A stretch of 64,000 nt of DNA from Chitinophagales bacterium (GTDB lineage Bacteria; Bacteroidota; Bacteroidia; Chitinophagales; LD1). A program made the translations under genes and the position numbers. This document shows positions 38,733-47,236 of the stretch, one piece after another. The notes beneath the pieces were generated by a model. That model was not told the DNA's origin. It saw only the letters and a list, made by a program, of their open reading frames with translations, and searched no databases. Location: contig JAHBTS010000001.1 in assembly GCA_019638515.1 (NCBI GenBank), positions 310,001 to 374,000 of the forward strand, read 5' to 3'. Position 1 is the stretch's first letter; every line of letters begins with the position of its first letter.

Positions 38733-38764
38733 AAAAAAAGCCTCTCGGTATTCGAAAGGCTTTT
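38733..38764 (-). terminator. Intrinsic terminator of rplU-rpmA
   Basis: On the minus strand AAAAGCCT pairs with AGGCTTTT, with an inner TCG/CGA extension, and is followed by a run of seven T. It ends 14 bp before the ATG of the MFS exporter. Confidence 0.85.
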
Positions 38765-38790
38765 CTATAAGTTAAAGAATAAGTTGCAAA

Positions 38791-39057
38791 TTATGCTTCG
38801 GCAACTACCGGAAGCACGTGTACAAATCTTCTATCGTTTTTACCCTTTTTAAAGGTTACTACACCTTCGGTAATAGCAAAAATAGTGTGATCTTTTCCAA
38901 TATCAACACCTTTTCCCGGGTGGTAAGCGGTGCCTCTTTGTCTTACAATAATATTTCCGGGAGCGGCAACATCACCACCAAAGATTTTAATTCCCAAGCG
39001 TTTGCTATGCGATTCTCTTCCGTTCTTTACCTTACCTTCACCTTTCTTATGAGCCAT
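38791..39057 (-). CDS. rpmA: 50S ribosomal protein L27
   Basis: An 88-residue basic protein at the peptidyl-transferase centre of the large subunit. It starts directly with MAHKKGEGK, so it lacks the cleaved N-terminal extension found in Firmicutes. The conserved block follows ([43 protein letters not shown]). It is 31 bp downstream of rplU in the universal L21-L27 gene pair and is followed by a terminator. Confidence 0.98.
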   Translation of the reverse strand: MAHKKGEGKVKNGRESHSKRLGIKIFGGDVAAPGNIIVRQRGTAYHPGKGVDIGKDHTIFAITEGVVTFKKGKNDRRFVHVLPVVAEA

Positions 39058-39088
39058 TTCTGTATCTTTTTATGGTTTAGAAATTTAA

Positions 39089-39397
39089 TTATCCTATGCT
39101 TTCAATTGAAATTTGAGTAAGCGACTGGCGATGACCTTTAGTGAGTTTGTAGCCTTTTCTGCGTTTTTTCTTAAAAATGGTTACTTTGTCATCTTTTACA
39201 TGGCTAAGAATCTTAGCATTTACTTTTACTCCGTTTACGGTTGGAGCACCAACAGAAACATTTGAGCCATTTTGGGTTAGCAACACTTTGTCAAAAGAAA
39301 CGCTATCGCCCTCTTTTCCTTCTAAGCGGTGCACATAAACCTTTTTACCGGCTTCTACTTTAAATTGTTGTCCCTGAATTTCAACTATTGCGTACAT
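39089..39397 (-). CDS. rplU: 50S ribosomal protein L21
   Basis: A 102-residue 23S rRNA-binding protein of standard length. The N-terminal motif YAIVEIQGQQFKVEAG and the C-terminal IFKKKRRKGYKLTKGHRQ are diagnostic. It is the first gene of the rplU-rpmA operon, under the best match to the Bacteroidota promoter in the window (TTTG-N19-TACCTTTG) with a ~20-nt leader and no Shine-Dalgarno sequence. Confidence 0.98.
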   Translation of the reverse strand: MYAIVEIQGQQFKVEAGKKVYVHRLEGKEGDSVSFDKVLLTQNGSNVSVGAPTVNGVKVNAKILSHVKDDKVTIFKKKRRKGYKLTKGHRQSLTQISIESIG

Positions 39398-39419
39398 GAT
39401 TCCAAAATTTTTGGGGTGG

Positions 39420-39450
39420 CAAAGGTATCCTTTTCTTTTGTTTTTCCAAA
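39420..39450 (-). promoter_or_regulatory. Promoter of rplU-rpmA
   Basis: On the minus strand TTTG (complement of 39447-39450), 19-base spacer, TACCTTTG (complement of 39420-39427), followed by CC. Both elements are exact. Confidence 0.75.
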
Positions 39451-39517
39451 CGTTGGTTGTTTTTTTCGTTTAGAAATTCAGAAAATATGCGATTTGCCGA
39501 TTTTATTAAGCTGTCAA

Positions 39518-41293
39518 TTAAAAACGTTTTCTAATATCTTCCAGTTCTCCTTTTGGAATTGCTGAAATAAGTTTTTGGGTATATTCCTTCTGCGGATTGT
39601 TGTAAATTTCATCGCTGGAACCCATTTCTTCAATTTTCCCTTTATTCATTACAACCATGCGGTCGCTCATAAATTTCACCACGCTTAAATCGTGCGAAAT
39701 AAAAATATAGGTAAACTTAAATTCTTCTCGTAACTGAATAAGCAAATTGAGTACTTGTGCTTGTACCGACACGTCTAATGCACTCACAGATTCATCGCAA
39801 ATAATAAATTTGGGATTGAGTGCCAAGGCACGGGCTATACAAATTCTTTGGCGCTGACCTCCGGAAAATTCGTGTGGGTAGCGGTAAAAGAATTCAGGCT
39901 TCATATTTACTTTTCCGAGCAGTTCAACTACTTTTTCTTTTCGCTCTTTTTCGTTGCTGTAAATACCGTGTACGCTCATGGGTTCCATAATGGCATCGCC
40001 AATGGTAATGCGTGGGTTGAGCGAAGAATATGGGTCTTGGAATATAATTTGAAGGTTTTTGCGCACATCCATCATTTCTTTGTTGGAAAGCGAGAGCAGG
40101 TCTTTTCCATCAAAAATAATTTTGCCGGAAGTGGCAGGTGCCAATCTAAGAATGGTGCGTCCTAAGGTTGTTTTTCCGCAACCGCTTTCGCCTACCAGGC
40201 CTAAGGTTTCTCCCGGATACACATCAAACGAAACATCATCTACCGCTTTTACATATTCCACGGTATTGCCCATAAAATCTTTTTTTACGGGAAACCATGT
40301 TTTTAAATTTTCAACTCTTAAAACCGGCTCTTGTTTCAAGAGTTTTTCTCTGCGTTCATCGGTTACTTTAGGATCGATTACTACTGCCTTAATGGCATCT
40401 TCTACTGAGGTGTTTAGTTCTTCAATGGAGCCGTCTTCTTTTTCGCGCATAAAATCTACTACGGTAGGTAGTTTGCTTAGGCGCTTGCCCAGTGGCGGGC
40501 GGCATGCCAATAAACTGCGGGTGTAGGGGTGTTGCGGGTTGCTGAATATCTCTAATACGGTTCCTTGCTCTACAATTCTTCCTTTGTACATTACTAAAAC
40601 CCTGTCGGCAATTTCGGCAATTACTCCGAGGTCGTGGGTTATGAACATAATAGCACTGTCTATTTCGTGCTTAAGTTGGTACATTAAATCGAGAATGGTT
40701 TTTTGCACCGTTACGTCTAGTGCGGTAGTTGGCTCATCGGCTATAAGTATGGATGGGTTGCAACTCATTGCCATAGCAATCATTACACGTTGTTTTTGCC
40801 CGCCCGAAAGTTGGTGTGGGTAGGCATCTAAAATACGTTGCGGATTGGGCAAGCGCACTTTTTCAAACATTTTTAGGGTAATGTCTTTTGCTTGCTGCTT
40901 GTTTACTTTTTGGTGTAGTAAAATAGCCTCCATTACCTGGTCGCCACAAGTAAAAACGGGATTGAGCGAAGTCATGGGTTCTTGAAAAATCATGGCAATT
41001 TCGTTGCCGCGATAGTGGCGCATGTCTTTATCGGCAATTTGTGCTAAATCTACCTGTTTGCCATCGCGCGTGTTGTATAGTATTTGCCCGCTTGCAATTC
41101 TACCCGGAGGGTTAGGTATTAGGCGCATAATAGATAGGGAAGTTACGCTCTTGCCGGATCCCGATTCGCCTACTATTCCAATGGTTTCGCCTTTGTTTAG
41201 TGTAAACGAAACATCGTTCACAGCTTTTACAATACCGCTATCTGTTTTAAACTCGGTAACTAAATTCTTTACGTCTAAAAGAAGTTTGCTCAT
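39518..41293 (-). CDS. Fused double-ATPase of an oligopeptide/dipeptide ABC transporter (DppD-DppF type)
   Basis: A 591-residue cytoplasmic protein with two complete nucleotide-binding domains. The first half has Walker A GESGSGKS, signature LSGGQKQR and Walker B ILIADEPTTALD. The second has GESGCGKT, FSGGQRQR and FIICDESVSALD. Each half also carries the C-terminal oligopeptide-transporter extension (HPYTRSLLACRPPLGKR and KEYTQKLISAIPKGE). In Proteobacteria these are separate proteins, DppD and DppF; the fused form is usual in Bacteroidota and in the GsiA group. No permease or binding-protein gene is in the window, so its membrane partners lie elsewhere. Confidence 0.92.
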   Translation of the reverse strand: MSKLLLDVKNLVTEFKTDSGIVKAVNDVSFTLNKGETIGIVGESGSGKSVTSLSIMRLIPNPPGRIASGQILYNTRDGKQVDLAQIADKDMRHYRGNEIAMIFQEPMTSLNPVFTCGDQVMEAILLHQKVNKQQAKDITLKMFEKVRLPNPQRILDAYPHQLSGGQKQRVMIAMAMSCNPSILIADEPTTALDVTVQKTILDLMYQLKHEIDSAIMFITHDLGVIAEIADRVLVMYKGRIVEQGTVLEIFSNPQHPYTRSLLACRPPLGKRLSKLPTVVDFMREKEDGSIEELNTSVEDAIKAVVIDPKVTDERREKLLKQEPVLRVENLKTWFPVKKDFMGNTVEYVKAVDDVSFDVYPGETLGLVGESGCGKTTLGRTILRLAPATSGKIIFDGKDLLSLSNKEMMDVRKNLQIIFQDPYSSLNPRITIGDAIMEPMSVHGIYSNEKERKEKVVELLGKVNMKPEFFYRYPHEFSGGQRQRICIARALALNPKFIICDESVSALDVSVQAQVLNLLIQLREEFKFTYIFISHDLSVVKFMSDRMVVMNKGKIEEMGSSDEIYNNPQKEYTQKLISAIPKGELEDIRKRF

Positions 41294-41310
41294 GTTCTAA
41301 TTAAGATGGG

Positions 41311-41318
41311 CAAACGTA
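41311..41318 (-). promoter_or_regulatory. -7 box upstream of the double-ATPase gene
   Basis: TACGTTTG on the minus strand is an exact TAnnTTTG match, followed by CCC, 17 bp before the ATG. The nearest TTTG upstream is 25 bases away, longer than usual. Confidence 0.45.
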
Positions 41319-41483
41319 ATTTAATTTACATAAAATACCGCTACAAACTTCTAAATGTACTTCCCAACTGCTAGGTATAGTGTGTTTTCCAATTAGCACA
41401 CTTTAGAATATTTTGTTAAGAAACCAAACGGTGTTTTTTCGTTTATTTCTGCCATGCTTAATACTTTAGAACATTGAATATTG

Positions 41484-44084
41484 ATGATGAATTTTAAATT
41501 TTTGTTTTTAGGCGCTTTTACTGCTGTGGTAATGGTATCTGCCTGTAATACTTCTAAGCAGAGTATAAAGCAGCCACAAGCGTATGTTGGAGTAATGGAG
41601 GAGGATACTTTAGAGGAAATAACGCTTAATTTTCAGAAAGAAAGAACCTACCGTGCATCGTATCCAATGGTGTTTAACTTGTTGCATACCAAACTGGAAG
41701 TTCAAGTAGATTGGGAAAAGAAATATTTGCCGGGCAAGGCAACGCTTACGCTGAAACCGCATTTTTATCCGGCCGATACTTTGGTACTCGATGCTAAAGG
41801 CATGGCAATAATCGAAGTAGCTCTTTTAGAAAGAAATGCACTCCCCAAGCCGATGGCATACTCGTACGATAGCCAGCAGATAAGAATACCACTCGGCAAA
41901 TTCTATACAGCAAAAGATACGCTGCGAGTTTTTATAGATTATGTTTCAAAACCGGATGAGCGCAAAGCCGGAGGCTCCGTAGCTATTTCCAGCGATAAAG
42001 GTTTATACTTTATCAACCCATCGGGCAAAGAAGCTGGAAAGCCCATACAGCTTTGGACACAAGGTGAAACCGAAGCAAGTTCTTGTTGGTTTCCAACTAT
42101 TGAAGCTACCAACCAGCGTTGTACCGATGAAATTGCTATTACCTGCGAAAAGAAATATACCACACTTTCCAATGGTATTCTTACTGCTACTAAAGACTTG
42201 GGTAATGGTTTGAAAACAGATACGTGGGTAATGGATTTGCCGCATGCTCCATACTTGTTTATGATTACAGTTGGTGAGTTTGCAGTAATAAAAGACAAGT
42301 GGCGAAATATTGCGGTAGATTACTACGTGGAACCGGAATATGCTGCTTATGCCAAAGATATTTTTGGCAATACGCCAGAAATGATGGAGTTCTTCTCGAA
42401 ACGTTTGAATTATACCTATCCGTGGCAGAAGTATTCGCAGGTAATAGTGCGCGATTATGTAAGCGGAGCTATGGAAAATACTTCGGCTTCACTTTTTGGT
42501 GAATTTGTGCAGCGCAATAAGCGCGAATTGATGGATTTGAATTTTGAAGATGTTGTGGCACACGAACTTTTTCACCAATGGTTTGGCGATTTAGTTACGT
42601 GCGAAAGTTGGAGCAATTTGCCATTAAACGAATCTTTTGCCAACTATGGCGAATACTTGTGGGCCGAACATAAGTACGGACAAATGGAAGCAGATAGGAT
42701 GCTACAGCAAAATTTAAAGCGCTACATAGATGAGTCGCAAAATAAAAATGTAGATCTCATCCGCTTTTATTACGATGACAGAGAAGAAATGTTTGATCGC
42801 CACAGCTACGAAAAAGGAGGGCATGTGCTGCACATGTTGCGCCATATTGTTGGCGATGAAGCATTTTTTAAATCGTTGGAATTGTATTTAAAAACTTACG
42901 CATTTCAATCGGTAGAAATTCATCAGTTGCGCATGGCTTTTGAAGCAGTAACAGGGCGCGATATGAATTGGTTTTTCAACCAATGGTTTTTAAATAATGG
43001 ACATCCCAAACTCAACTTTACGTACGCTTATGAAAAAGATACTGCGTATGTGATTGCAGAACAAAAGCACAATACCGATAAGGAGTTTATATACGAACTG
43101 CCATTTAAAATTCAACTTTGGAATGGCACTGCTACAACTACTTATCCGGTAACTCTAAAGCACGCCCGCGATACTTTTAAATTTTATTCAAAGGCTATTC
43201 CCGATTTAATTGATGCCGATGCCGATAGGGTACTGCTCTGTGGAAAAAAAGAAAACAAGCGTTTAGATGAGTATGTGTTTCAATACCAAAAGCATCCACT
43301 TTTTACAGCTAAAATGGAAGCACTGCAAAAACTAAAAGATGCGCAAAACGAAAATGTAAATGCCAAAAGCACCCTTATTGCCGCATTGAGCGATTCATTT
43401 TATTTTATTAGAAAATATGCAGTAGAGCATATTAAATTCAATGCAGATTCTGCACCCGAAATTGTTGCCAAAGTTAAAAGCATGGCATTGAGCGATAAGC
43501 ACCCCAACGTACGCACCGCTGCGGTGCAAAAGATTTCAAAAATAAAGAATAGAGATTTGCTTGAAACTTTCATTAAGTGTTTAAGCGATAGTTCTTACGC
43601 CACTCAGTCCGAAGCACTAAAGGCAATCAATGCAATAGATACAGCTATGGCTATGCAGTTGGCAAAACCATTTGAAGGAGAAGCTTCGTATGATTTAAAC
43701 GATGCCGTTTGCGCCATTTATGCTGCCTCCACTTCCGAAAAATACAACAACTTCTTTTTAAAGAAATTTACTACCGTAAAAGGATATGGGAAATATCCAC
43801 TCATGTATCACTATGCCCACTATCTTTTTAACATGAATAAATCAACCATTCTAAGCGGAGTGGAAACCTTGAAACTGCAAGCGCTTGGTACTGAAACTAA
43901 GTTGCTGGCATCTGCAGGGAAAGGAGCCATAAAGCGAATTGTAAAGCAGTTTGAAGAAAAGAAGAAAGCCCTAAATTCGGATGCAGCTAGTGGATTGGCA
44001 GCCGATTACGACACTATTATTACAGCAGCCAACGAGGCCATAAGCGCTATCAATAAAAAAACAGAAGAAGAAAAGAAAAACTAA
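41484..44084 (+). CDS. M1-family zinc aminopeptidase, lipoprotein
   Basis: An ~867-residue metallopeptidase removing N-terminal residues from peptides in the cell envelope. The signal peptide ends in a lipobox (VMVSAC), so the protein is probably membrane-anchored. The N-terminal beta domain leads to the exopeptidase motif GAMENTSAS (~328) and the zinc site HELFHQWFGD (His360, Glu361, His364) with the third ligand in NESFANYGEYLW (Glu383), a perfect HExxH-x18-E. A C-terminal HEAT-like helical region (~600-860) follows. The TAA is immediately followed by the GTG of an ECF sigma gene, making a translationally coupled operon. Confidence 0.93.
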   Translation: MMNFKFLFLGAFTAVVMVSACNTSKQSIKQPQAYVGVMEEDTLEEITLNFQKERTYRASYPMVFNLLHTKLEVQVDWEKKYLPGKATLTLKPHFYPADTLVLDAKGMAIIEVALLERNALPKPMAYSYDSQQIRIPLGKFYTAKDTLRVFIDYVSKPDERKAGGSVAISSDKGLYFINPSGKEAGKPIQLWTQGETEASSCWFPTIEATNQRCTDEIAITCEKKYTTLSNGILTATKDLGNGLKTDTWVMDLPHAPYLFMITVGEFAVIKDKWRNIAVDYYVEPEYAAYAKDIFGNTPEMMEFFSKRLNYTYPWQKYSQVIVRDYVSGAMENTSASLFGEFVQRNKRELMDLNFEDVVAHELFHQWFGDLVTCESWSNLPLNESFANYGEYLWAEHKYGQMEADRMLQQNLKRYIDESQNKNVDLIRFYYDDREEMFDRHSYEKGGHVLHMLRHIVGDEAFFKSLELYLKTYAFQSVEIHQLRMAFEAVTGRDMNWFFNQWFLNNGHPKLNFTYAYEKDTAYVIAEQKHNTDKEFIYELPFKIQLWNGTATTTYPVTLKHARDTFKFYSKAIPDLIDADADRVLLCGKKENKRLDEYVFQYQKHPLFTAKMEALQKLKDAQNENVNAKSTLIAALSDSFYFIRKYAVEHIKFNADSAPEIVAKVKSMALSDKHPNVRTAAVQKISKIKNRDLLETFIKCLSDSSYATQSEALKAINAIDTAMAMQLAKPFEGEASYDLNDAVCAIYAASTSEKYNNFFLKKFTTVKGYGKYPLMYHYAHYLFNMNKSTILSGVETLKLQALGTETKLLASAGKGAIKRIVKQFEEKKKALNSDAASGLAADYDTIITAANEAISAINKKTEEEKKN

Positions 44085-44693
44085 GTGAGCCGCCACACAC
44101 CATATAGCAATCTCAGCGATGAAGAGTTGGTACACCGCTACCGAAACTCTTACGACTTGGCGTATGTGGGAGAATTATACCACCGCTATACACATTTGGT
44201 ATATGGTGTGTGCTTAAAGCATTTTAAAAATGAAGCCACTGCAAAAGATGCAGTAATGCAAATTTTTGAAAAACTAATTACCGATTTAAAGAAACATCAT
44301 ATTGCGGTATTTAAACCCTGGTTGCATACCGTAGTGAAAAACCATTGTATGATGCAGTTTAGAAGCAATACCACAGCTACTAAGCGCCAGCAAGAATACA
44401 AGCAAGAAGTACAGAATGAAACCAGCTTTGATGTGGAAAATCAGTTGGAATTGCATCTTGAAGCAGCAGAAGAAAAAGAATGGTTCTTAACACACTTAAA
44501 TGAAAGCATAGGAGAATTGCGCGATGAACAAAAAAAATGTATCGAATTGTTTTACCTAAAAGGCAATTCGTATCAAGAAATTAGCGAACTCACCGGCTTC
44601 TCATTAAATGAAGTAAAGAGCTATATTCAAAACGGAAAGAGAAATTTAAAGAACATTATCATAGAAAAACATGAGCGGGCAAAAAAGAAATAA
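44085..44693 (+). CDS. ECF-type RNA polymerase sigma factor
   Basis: A 202-residue sigma-70-family factor. Region 2 is YSNLSDEELVHRYRN ... FKNEATAKDAVMQIFEKL ... FKPWLHTVVKNHCM. Region 4 is IELFYLKGNSYQEISELTGFSLNEVKSYIQNGKRNLK. The start is GTG directly abutting the upstream TAA; no ATG is available without losing conserved region 2. The gene overlaps the downstream anti-sigma gene by 23 bp. Its promoter targets are unknown. Being coupled to an envelope peptidase suggests a response to peptides or proteolysis in the periplasm, which is inference. Confidence 0.9.
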   Translation: MSRHTPYSNLSDEELVHRYRNSYDLAYVGELYHRYTHLVYGVCLKHFKNEATAKDAVMQIFEKLITDLKKHHIAVFKPWLHTVVKNHCMMQFRSNTTATKRQQEYKQEVQNETSFDVENQLELHLEAAEEKEWFLTHLNESIGELRDEQKKCIELFYLKGNSYQEISELTGFSLNEVKSYIQNGKRNLKNIIIEKHERAKKK

Positions 44694-45855
44694 CATGCCA
44701 CTCACACAACAAGGAGTGATAACAGAAGAAGCCATGTTGGCTTATCTGAAGGGCGAACTATCACCCGAACTCACTGCACAGTTTGAACAACTTCTGGCAG
44801 ACGATCCTTTTGCGCACGAAGCTATGGGAGGGCTGCAAGCTGCCAATCCCAATACATTAAAAACCACATTCGCAACCATCTCACAGCAAGTAGAGGAAAA
44901 AACAGGTGCTACTAAGCAAGTTGCAACCGTTTCGTTTTATGGTATTGCACGTTATGCGGCCGCAGCAGTTTTAATAGTGGGGCTTATTGGTTTTGCATTC
45001 TTAATTACAAACTACTTTAATAAGCAAGCAAACCAAGTTGCATTAAGTAAAGAAGAGTCGTTGCCACAAGCTACAGAGGCAACTCCATTATTTAACGAAA
45101 CCCAAGAACCTACCGTAGTACCAGATACTATTGCGCCAGCTCAAGATTCGCTTGCGGTGGCAGCTCCGGTTGTAGAGAATATACAGGAAGAAGCCGATAT
45201 GGCTGCCGAAACAAGCGAAACCAGTATGGCTGCCAAGGCTGTGCAAAGCAAGCAAATAGCAATTGCCGCACCCACCGCCCCACCTGCTATAAGTACTGTT
45301 TCGGGAACTGAAGCAAAGAAAGCCGATGCAAGAATGCAGGCAACAAAATTGGCAGAGAAAACAGCAAAAGAAACATCTGCAAAAGCCAAACAAACACCGA
45401 TAGATCCAGCCAAACCTGTGGTAGCAGCAGATGCAAGCAAGCAAGAAAGCCAAGCTGTAGTATCACCAATTCAAAACAGCGCAAGTGGTGCTTCAGCCGA
45501 AAAACTGCCCGATAATATGGATGATGCCATGGAAAGTTTTAATAGCAGAGATTACAAGGCAGCTGCAAAAAAGTTCAATAAAATTGTAGATAAGGATCCA
45601 TCAAATTTAGATGCTATATACTTTGAAGGTATAAGCCAGTTCATAAATGGCGACAACAACAAGGCACTTAAAAGTTTCGATAAATTGCTGGTAAAAGGTG
45701 CTAAGCACGCTGATGGCTCTAAGTGGTATAAAGCCCAAATTTTACTTAAAAAAGGTAAGAAAGAAGAAGCAAAAAAGCTATTGCATGAGTTGCAATCGGG
45801 TAATAGTAGCTTTAAAGACAGAGCCGTAAACAAACTGGAAGAAATAGAAAAATAA
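44671..45855 (+). CDS. Membrane anti-sigma factor with periplasmic TPR domain
   Basis: A 394-residue single-pass protein. The N-terminal ~85 residues are an anti-sigma-type helical domain (EEAMLAYLKGELSPEL ... FEQLLADDPFAHEAM), without the HxxxCxxC zinc motif. One transmembrane helix lies at ~92-113 (YAAAAVLIVGLIGFAFLI). A long low-complexity linker of Ala, Lys, Thr, Glu and Gln spans the periplasm (~115-285), and two to three TPR units close the protein (MESFNSRDYKAAAKKFNKIV, ISQFINGDNNKALKSFDKLL). It most likely holds the sigma factor encoded by the overlapping upstream gene at the membrane. A second ATG (44695) could serve as start. Confidence 0.82.
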   Translation: MSGQKRNNMPLTQQGVITEEAMLAYLKGELSPELTAQFEQLLADDPFAHEAMGGLQAANPNTLKTTFATISQQVEEKTGATKQVATVSFYGIARYAAAAVLIVGLIGFAFLITNYFNKQANQVALSKEESLPQATEATPLFNETQEPTVVPDTIAPAQDSLAVAAPVVENIQEEADMAAETSETSMAAKAVQSKQIAIAAPTAPPAISTVSGTEAKKADARMQATKLAEKTAKETSAKAKQTPIDPAKPVVAADASKQESQAVVSPIQNSASGASAEKLPDNMDDAMESFNSRDYKAAAKKFNKIVDKDPSNLDAIYFEGISQFINGDNNKALKSFDKLLVKGAKHADGSKWYKAQILLKKGKKEEAKKLLHELQSGNSSFKDRAVNKLEEIEK

Positions 45856-45866
45856 CCAATAGCTTT

Positions 45867-47162
45867 TTATACTCCAAAGAGTTGCTGCATCAGTTCATTG
45901 CTAAATTTTCCTTCGGGGTCTAATCTCTGTTTAAGTTGTATAAAATCAGGTAATTTTTCGTATTGTTTTTCAAGATACTGTTTGTTTACCGTAAACTCTT
46001 TTCCCCAGTGCGGTCTGCCGGAGTGTTGTTGAGCGAAAGTTTCAAAATCGTGTAAAATATTTTCCCATTGCGAATCATAATGGTTGTAAGCTCCAATCCA
46101 AATGGTATTGCGTTGGTAACATTCGCTGAGCCAGAAATTATCGGCTTGTGTAAACCGTATTTCTTGAATAAAATTAAAGGTATGCGAGGTTTCGCTAAAT
46201 AGTTTTTGGTAGTTGGTAAGAATTTCTTTGGCATCTTTTAAATCGAAAGCCCACTCTGTTTCTCTGTGTTTTGGTGGCTCCGGCACACGAAATACTTTAA
46301 AGCTTTTTTCAATTCTATGTAGAGGGTTATCAAACTGCGAAGTTAAAAGTGCATTAATGCGCGGGCGAAGTGAGGGAACTAAGTTCCCAATAAATACCAA
46401 GGTTCTATAACCTATTACCGATACAATTTCATCTTTAAAAATTTGACGAAAGCGGGAGTCGTTTACAGCATCTTGGGTTCTTTGGTAGGTGAATACTACT
46501 ACATTTTTAGAGGGCGGCAACCACCAAATTTTAAAGTGGTGGTATTGCTCCAGCAGTTGGTCTAAGTTTTCTATTACGGTATGAAACGGAGAGGTGTATG
46601 TATGTTCTTTCAGATTAAAAGCACTGCAAAGTTGAAGCGTAACCTCAGAGATAATTCCTAATGTGCCAAGGTTGATGATAGCTGCATTAAATTCATCGGA
46701 GTCTTTGGTGAAAATGTGTTTAGTACCATCGGCTGCAATGATTGAAAACCGGAGTACTTGCGATGCCAAGCATTGGAATTGTTTTCCCGTGCCATGTGTG
46801 CCGGTACTCATTACTCCTGCAATAGATTGTTTATCTATGGAACCTAAATTGGAAAGTGCCAATTGGTGTTTATCTAAGAAAGCATTTAGTTGCCAGAGTT
46901 TTATGCCGCTTTGTACGGTAATGGTTTGGGCAGCAGTATCGAGTGCAATTACTTGTTGGTAATAATCTAAGTTTAGTAAAAGCTCTTGGGTGCTAAAGTG
47001 GTTGCTCCAAGAGTGCGCACTGCTTGCTATTCTTATGTTTTTATGTTGTTTTACGAGTTCAATTATTTCGGTTTCGGTATGTGGTTGCGCAAATAGTGGA
47101 GCTGTAAATTGAATATTGCCTGCCCAGTTTTTGAAGGCAATTGATGGTGATGTTTTTTTCAT
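45867..47162 (-). CDS. FAD-linked alditol/sugar-lactone oxidase (ALO family)
   Basis: A 431-residue flavoprotein of the vanillyl-alcohol-oxidase fold. The FAD domain includes IASSAHSWSNHF, whose His matches the covalent FAD site of alditol oxidase and gulonolactone oxidase, and SIAGVMSTGTHGTGK. The C-terminal ALO domain has the catalytic-site motif RPHWGKEF and the closing LDPEGKFSNELM. Substrates could be a polyol (xylitol, sorbitol) or an aldonolactone. The ATG lies 19 bp beyond the U-run of a terminator following the ECF sigma gene on the same strand; no separate promoter fits. Confidence 0.85.
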   Translation of the reverse strand: MKKTSPSIAFKNWAGNIQFTAPLFAQPHTETEIIELVKQHKNIRIASSAHSWSNHFSTQELLLNLDYYQQVIALDTAAQTITVQSGIKLWQLNAFLDKHQLALSNLGSIDKQSIAGVMSTGTHGTGKQFQCLASQVLRFSIIAADGTKHIFTKDSDEFNAAIINLGTLGIISEVTLQLCSAFNLKEHTYTSPFHTVIENLDQLLEQYHHFKIWWLPPSKNVVVFTYQRTQDAVNDSRFRQIFKDEIVSVIGYRTLVFIGNLVPSLRPRINALLTSQFDNPLHRIEKSFKVFRVPEPPKHRETEWAFDLKDAKEILTNYQKLFSETSHTFNFIQEIRFTQADNFWLSECYQRNTIWIGAYNHYDSQWENILHDFETFAQQHSGRPHWGKEFTVNKQYLEKQYEKLPDFIQLKQRLDPEGKFSNELMQQLFGV

Positions 47163-47181
47163 ATGCGGTAATGAAGTTCAT

Positions 47182-47215
47182 AAAAAAACCATTCCCAAAA
47201 TAGGAATGGCTTTTT
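47182..47215 (-). terminator. Intrinsic terminator/attenuator between ECF sigma gene and flavin oxidase gene
   Basis: CCATTCC (47189-47195) and GGAATGG (47203-47209) form the stem core, flanked by A- and T-runs that extend it. On the minus strand it ends in seven T. It is ~20 bp after the sigma stop and ~20 bp before the next ATG. Confidence 0.8.
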
Positions 47216-47236
47216 GTATTGTAATAGAAAATGTGC

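Noticed and set aside
40059..40526. 155-codon open frame antisense to the double-ATPase gene
   Set aside because: It lies fully within a well-conserved ABC ATPase gene on the other strand; composition follows from antisense codon bias.
41379..41402. Inverted repeat AGTGTG-N12-CACACT upstream of the M1 peptidase gene
   Set aside because: Arms are only six bases with no T-run and no clear relation to a promoter; too weak to list as a feature.
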